64,000 bases of DNA, taken from contig CANLXI010000003.1 in the NCBI GenBank assembly GCA_947495035.1, positions 124,001 through 188,000 of the forward strand, written 5' to 3'. Numbering within the stretch: position 1 is the first letter of the stretch; each line of letters opens with the position of its first letter. Under the pieces are notes generated by a model that had not been told where the DNA came from, did not search any database, and was given only the letters and a program-made list of their open reading frames with translations. Of the stretch, positions 62,426 to 64,000 are shown one piece after another. Both the position numbers and the translations under genes were made by a program. This stretch comes from an uncultured Granulosicoccus sp. GTDB lineage: Bacteria; Pseudomonadota; Gammaproteobacteria; Granulosicoccales; Granulosicoccaceae.

Positions 62426-64000
62426 TCAGTGCCGCTGCAGCAGCTCCAGCAGATCATCACGCCACTGTATCCAGCTGGCCGCATCCCGCGGCCAGGCAGG
62501 CCGGTTCTCACCGCTGGCCACAGCCTCGCCCAGTGCCCGAGGTATCAGGGCGTTGATCAGTGCTTGCGCTGCTTCGGGATGGCGCTGGTGGGCCAGGAAA
62601 TACAGCTCCGCGTCCTGCAGCCCCCGGTGCCAGGCCTTGAGTCGCATGGAGGGAATCGGACCTGCGGCAGCAGGGTAGCCGATACGCGGAAGCTGGAATC
62701 CGGGGTAGACCATGACGCCATTGCCAACGCGATCATCATCCGGCTTGTAACTGGGTTGCGCGAAGGGCAACTCGTCGCTGCCCAGGTTGACTGACCACAT
62801 CAGTTGCCCTTGTATGCCGTAGCGGGCACCGATAACCCCCCAACTGCGCATGTCACTGCCAGGCAGGTTGATGCTGTGTCCACCCACGGCCGGATGACCG
62901 CTGTGATAGAACCAGCTGCGTTCACCCATGGCCATTCTGTCTTGCAGGAAATCGGTATTGGCCGCATGGGCGTTGGGAGCCCACAGACGCACCCGGCCGG
63001 TCAGCGTGGTGTCAGGGTCATCAAGCCAGATCGTCGGATCGGAATGGCTGGTCCACAACAGGTCGATTGGCGGCGTTGCCGGATCAGAAGCGGCCGAGGT
63101 GCCACGGTCGATGGCCTGTTGAATGGCTGCCATGTCGCCATGGACTCTTGCAATGTAACGATGCCGGTCCGGATCCGTTTCCGCTTGTGGCACCGGGCCA
63201 TCAACCTCATCGAACGCGTAGGCGAAGTAGCGTGTATCCAGCCAGTGGTTTTGCCGAACGATCCTGCTCCAGCGGCCGGCCATCTGTGTATAGGCCTGCA
63301 GTTGCTGATCGCTGAGTGCCGCCTCGACGATCACGTCATGCTCCTGCGGCCAGGGTGTGCGCCACACGCTCACGGCTGTATCCCGCCCGGTGCCGGTGTA
63401 TCCTGCTTCCCGACTGAACAGCTGACCATCGAGAATCGGCGCATAGGTGTCCAGGTAGTCCTGCCATTGCGCCGGACCCTGCGGTTCTTCCGGGTTGCGC
63501 TCGATGAATACCATGCGGTGCTGATGCGCCATGACCTGGTAGCACTGCGCCATCTCCTGCCAGCGTGTGCTGCTGCGTTCTTCGCCGACGCCCTCCAGTC
63601 GATAGGAGCGATAGATCTCGCCAACAGCATCGATGGATGGGCGATGCGGGAGTGTGGCATCGATGACGGTCAACGAAACCTGCAGGTCGAAGGCATCGGA
63701 AGACAAGATCTGCTTCGAATCGTTGGCAGACGGTATCAGTCGCAGGTGCTGCTGATAGTCGCCGGGCGTCAGGTCGTCGGGGATGTACATCTCGACCCAG
63801 ACACTCTGGTTGCGACCGGCACGCGGCAAGGCAATCTGGTCGAACAGAGTGGTTTCTGTCTGAGCGCAGCGGTGCTGTCGGGGGATCAGTGCGTCGGGGT
63901 AGGCCGCCGGGTAGGGCAGTACAGCGGTCTTCGGCCCCCAGCGATAGCCACCGTTTCTCACCTGCAGATAGTGCGCCTGATACAGGGACGTCCGAATGGC
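62426..64000 (-). CDS. DUF4091-type glycoside-hydrolase-like protein, cut by the window edge
   Basis: The frame is open to the last base, so the N-terminus lies beyond the window. About 524 residues are visible. A beta-rich part ('VWVEMYIPDDLTPGDYQQHLRLIP', 'FDLQVSLTVIDATLPHRPSI') precedes a TIM-barrel-like part with 'RYFAYAFDEVDGP', 'LWAPNAHA', 'WFYHSGHPAVGGH' and 'MRLKAWHRGLQDAELYFLAHQ'. This ordering is that of DUF4091/GH123-like proteins, in which the Asp-Glu pair (FDEVD) is the likely catalytic site. The substrate is unknown, plausibly a glycosidically bound amino sugar. Confidence 0.75.
   Translation of the reverse strand, partial: AIRTSLYQAHYLQVRNGGYRWGPKTAVLPYPAAYPDALIPRQHRCAQTETTLFDQIALPRAGRNQSVWVEMYIPDDLTPGDYQQHLRLIPSANDSKQILSSDAFDLQVSLTVIDATLPHRPSIDAVGEIYRSYRLEGVGEERSSTRWQEMAQCYQVMAHQHRMVFIERNPEEPQGPAQWQDYLDTYAPILDGQLFSREAGYTGTGRDTAVSVWRTPWPQEHDVIVEAALSDQQLQAYTQMAGRWSRIVRQNHWLDTRYFAYAFDEVDGPVPQAETDPDRHRYIARVHGDMAAIQQAIDRGTSAASDPATPPIDLLWTSHSDPTIWLDDPDTTLTGRVRLWAPNAHAANTDFLQDRMAMGERSWFYHSGHPAVGGHSINLPGSDMRSWGVIGARYGIQGQLMWSVNLGSDELPFAQPSYKPDDDRVGNGVMVYPGFQLPRIGYPAAAGPIPSMRLKAWHRGLQDAELYFLAHQRHPEAAQALINALIPRALGEAVASGENRPAWPRDAASWIQWRDDLLELLQRH

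Overview
The window is GC-rich chromosomal DNA with dense bacterial gene packing. It has no rRNA, no tRNA that I could recognise, no insertion sequence, no prophage genes and no CRISPR array. Housekeeping genes (pdxJ, ribA, pncB, typA, zapE, a YgjP-type peptidase, DUF2164) sit beside many uptake and catabolic genes for marine osmolytes and amines. This suggests a metabolically versatile marine gammaproteobacterium. The pairing of a DddD-type DMSP lyase with many ABC transporters reminds me of Granulosicoccus, but that is an impression and not a demonstrated assignment.

Layout: 1-2.3 kb holds the end of a DUF3570 gene, pdxJ and a YceI-family gene. From 2.3 to 17.3 kb lies a group of envelope, GTP-derived and sugar-transfer genes: a phosphoglycerol-transferase-like membrane sulfatase, an LPG-synthase-type membrane protein, a CDP-alcohol phosphatidyltransferase, ribA, a RibD reductase-domain protein, and a tight operon of dehydrogenase, PTPS-like protein, GT4 glycosyltransferase and methyltransferase. 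A taurine-type ABC transporter with an IclR regulator and an amine-oxidase-like flavoprotein (7.0-12.9 kb) splits this group. From 17.4 to 23.2 kb are an EamA transporter, a GT2 glycosyltransferase, an MHYT-PAS-GGDEF-EAL protein and an enolase-superfamily enzyme. A polyamine-type ABC operon occupies 23.4-27.5 kb.

27.6-40.5 kb is a run of oxidoreductases, a fatty acid hydroxylase, a shortened LysR regulator, a D-erythronate dehydrogenase-like gene, a HAD phosphatase, a nitroreductase, two aminotransferases, pncB and a ferredoxin. A 129-bp tandem repeat lies at 30.5 kb. 40.7-49.2 kb has a hybrid sensor kinase, a Na+/H+ antiporter, the YgjP peptidase, a MotA-like/PilZ-like/zapE operon and typA. 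49.6-56.7 kb is a DMSP catabolic cluster: GMC alcohol oxidase, BCCT transporter and dddD in one orientation, with a divergent LysR regulator. The window ends with adenine deaminase, a lipoprotein alkaline phosphatase, a CHASE-type sensor kinase and a cut-off DUF4091 gene.

The strongest candidate for an undescribed system is the set around 3.9-17.3 kb. GTP cyclohydrolase II, a RibD reductase without its deaminase, and a PTPS-fold protein that has lost the canonical catalytic residues sit with a glycosyltransferase, a methyltransferase, a dehydrogenase and membrane lipid genes. Together they could make a modified, possibly glycosylated, pyrimidine- or pterin-like compound. A second unusual object is a TauC-type permease carrying a cadherin/VCBS-like domain in a periplasmic loop.
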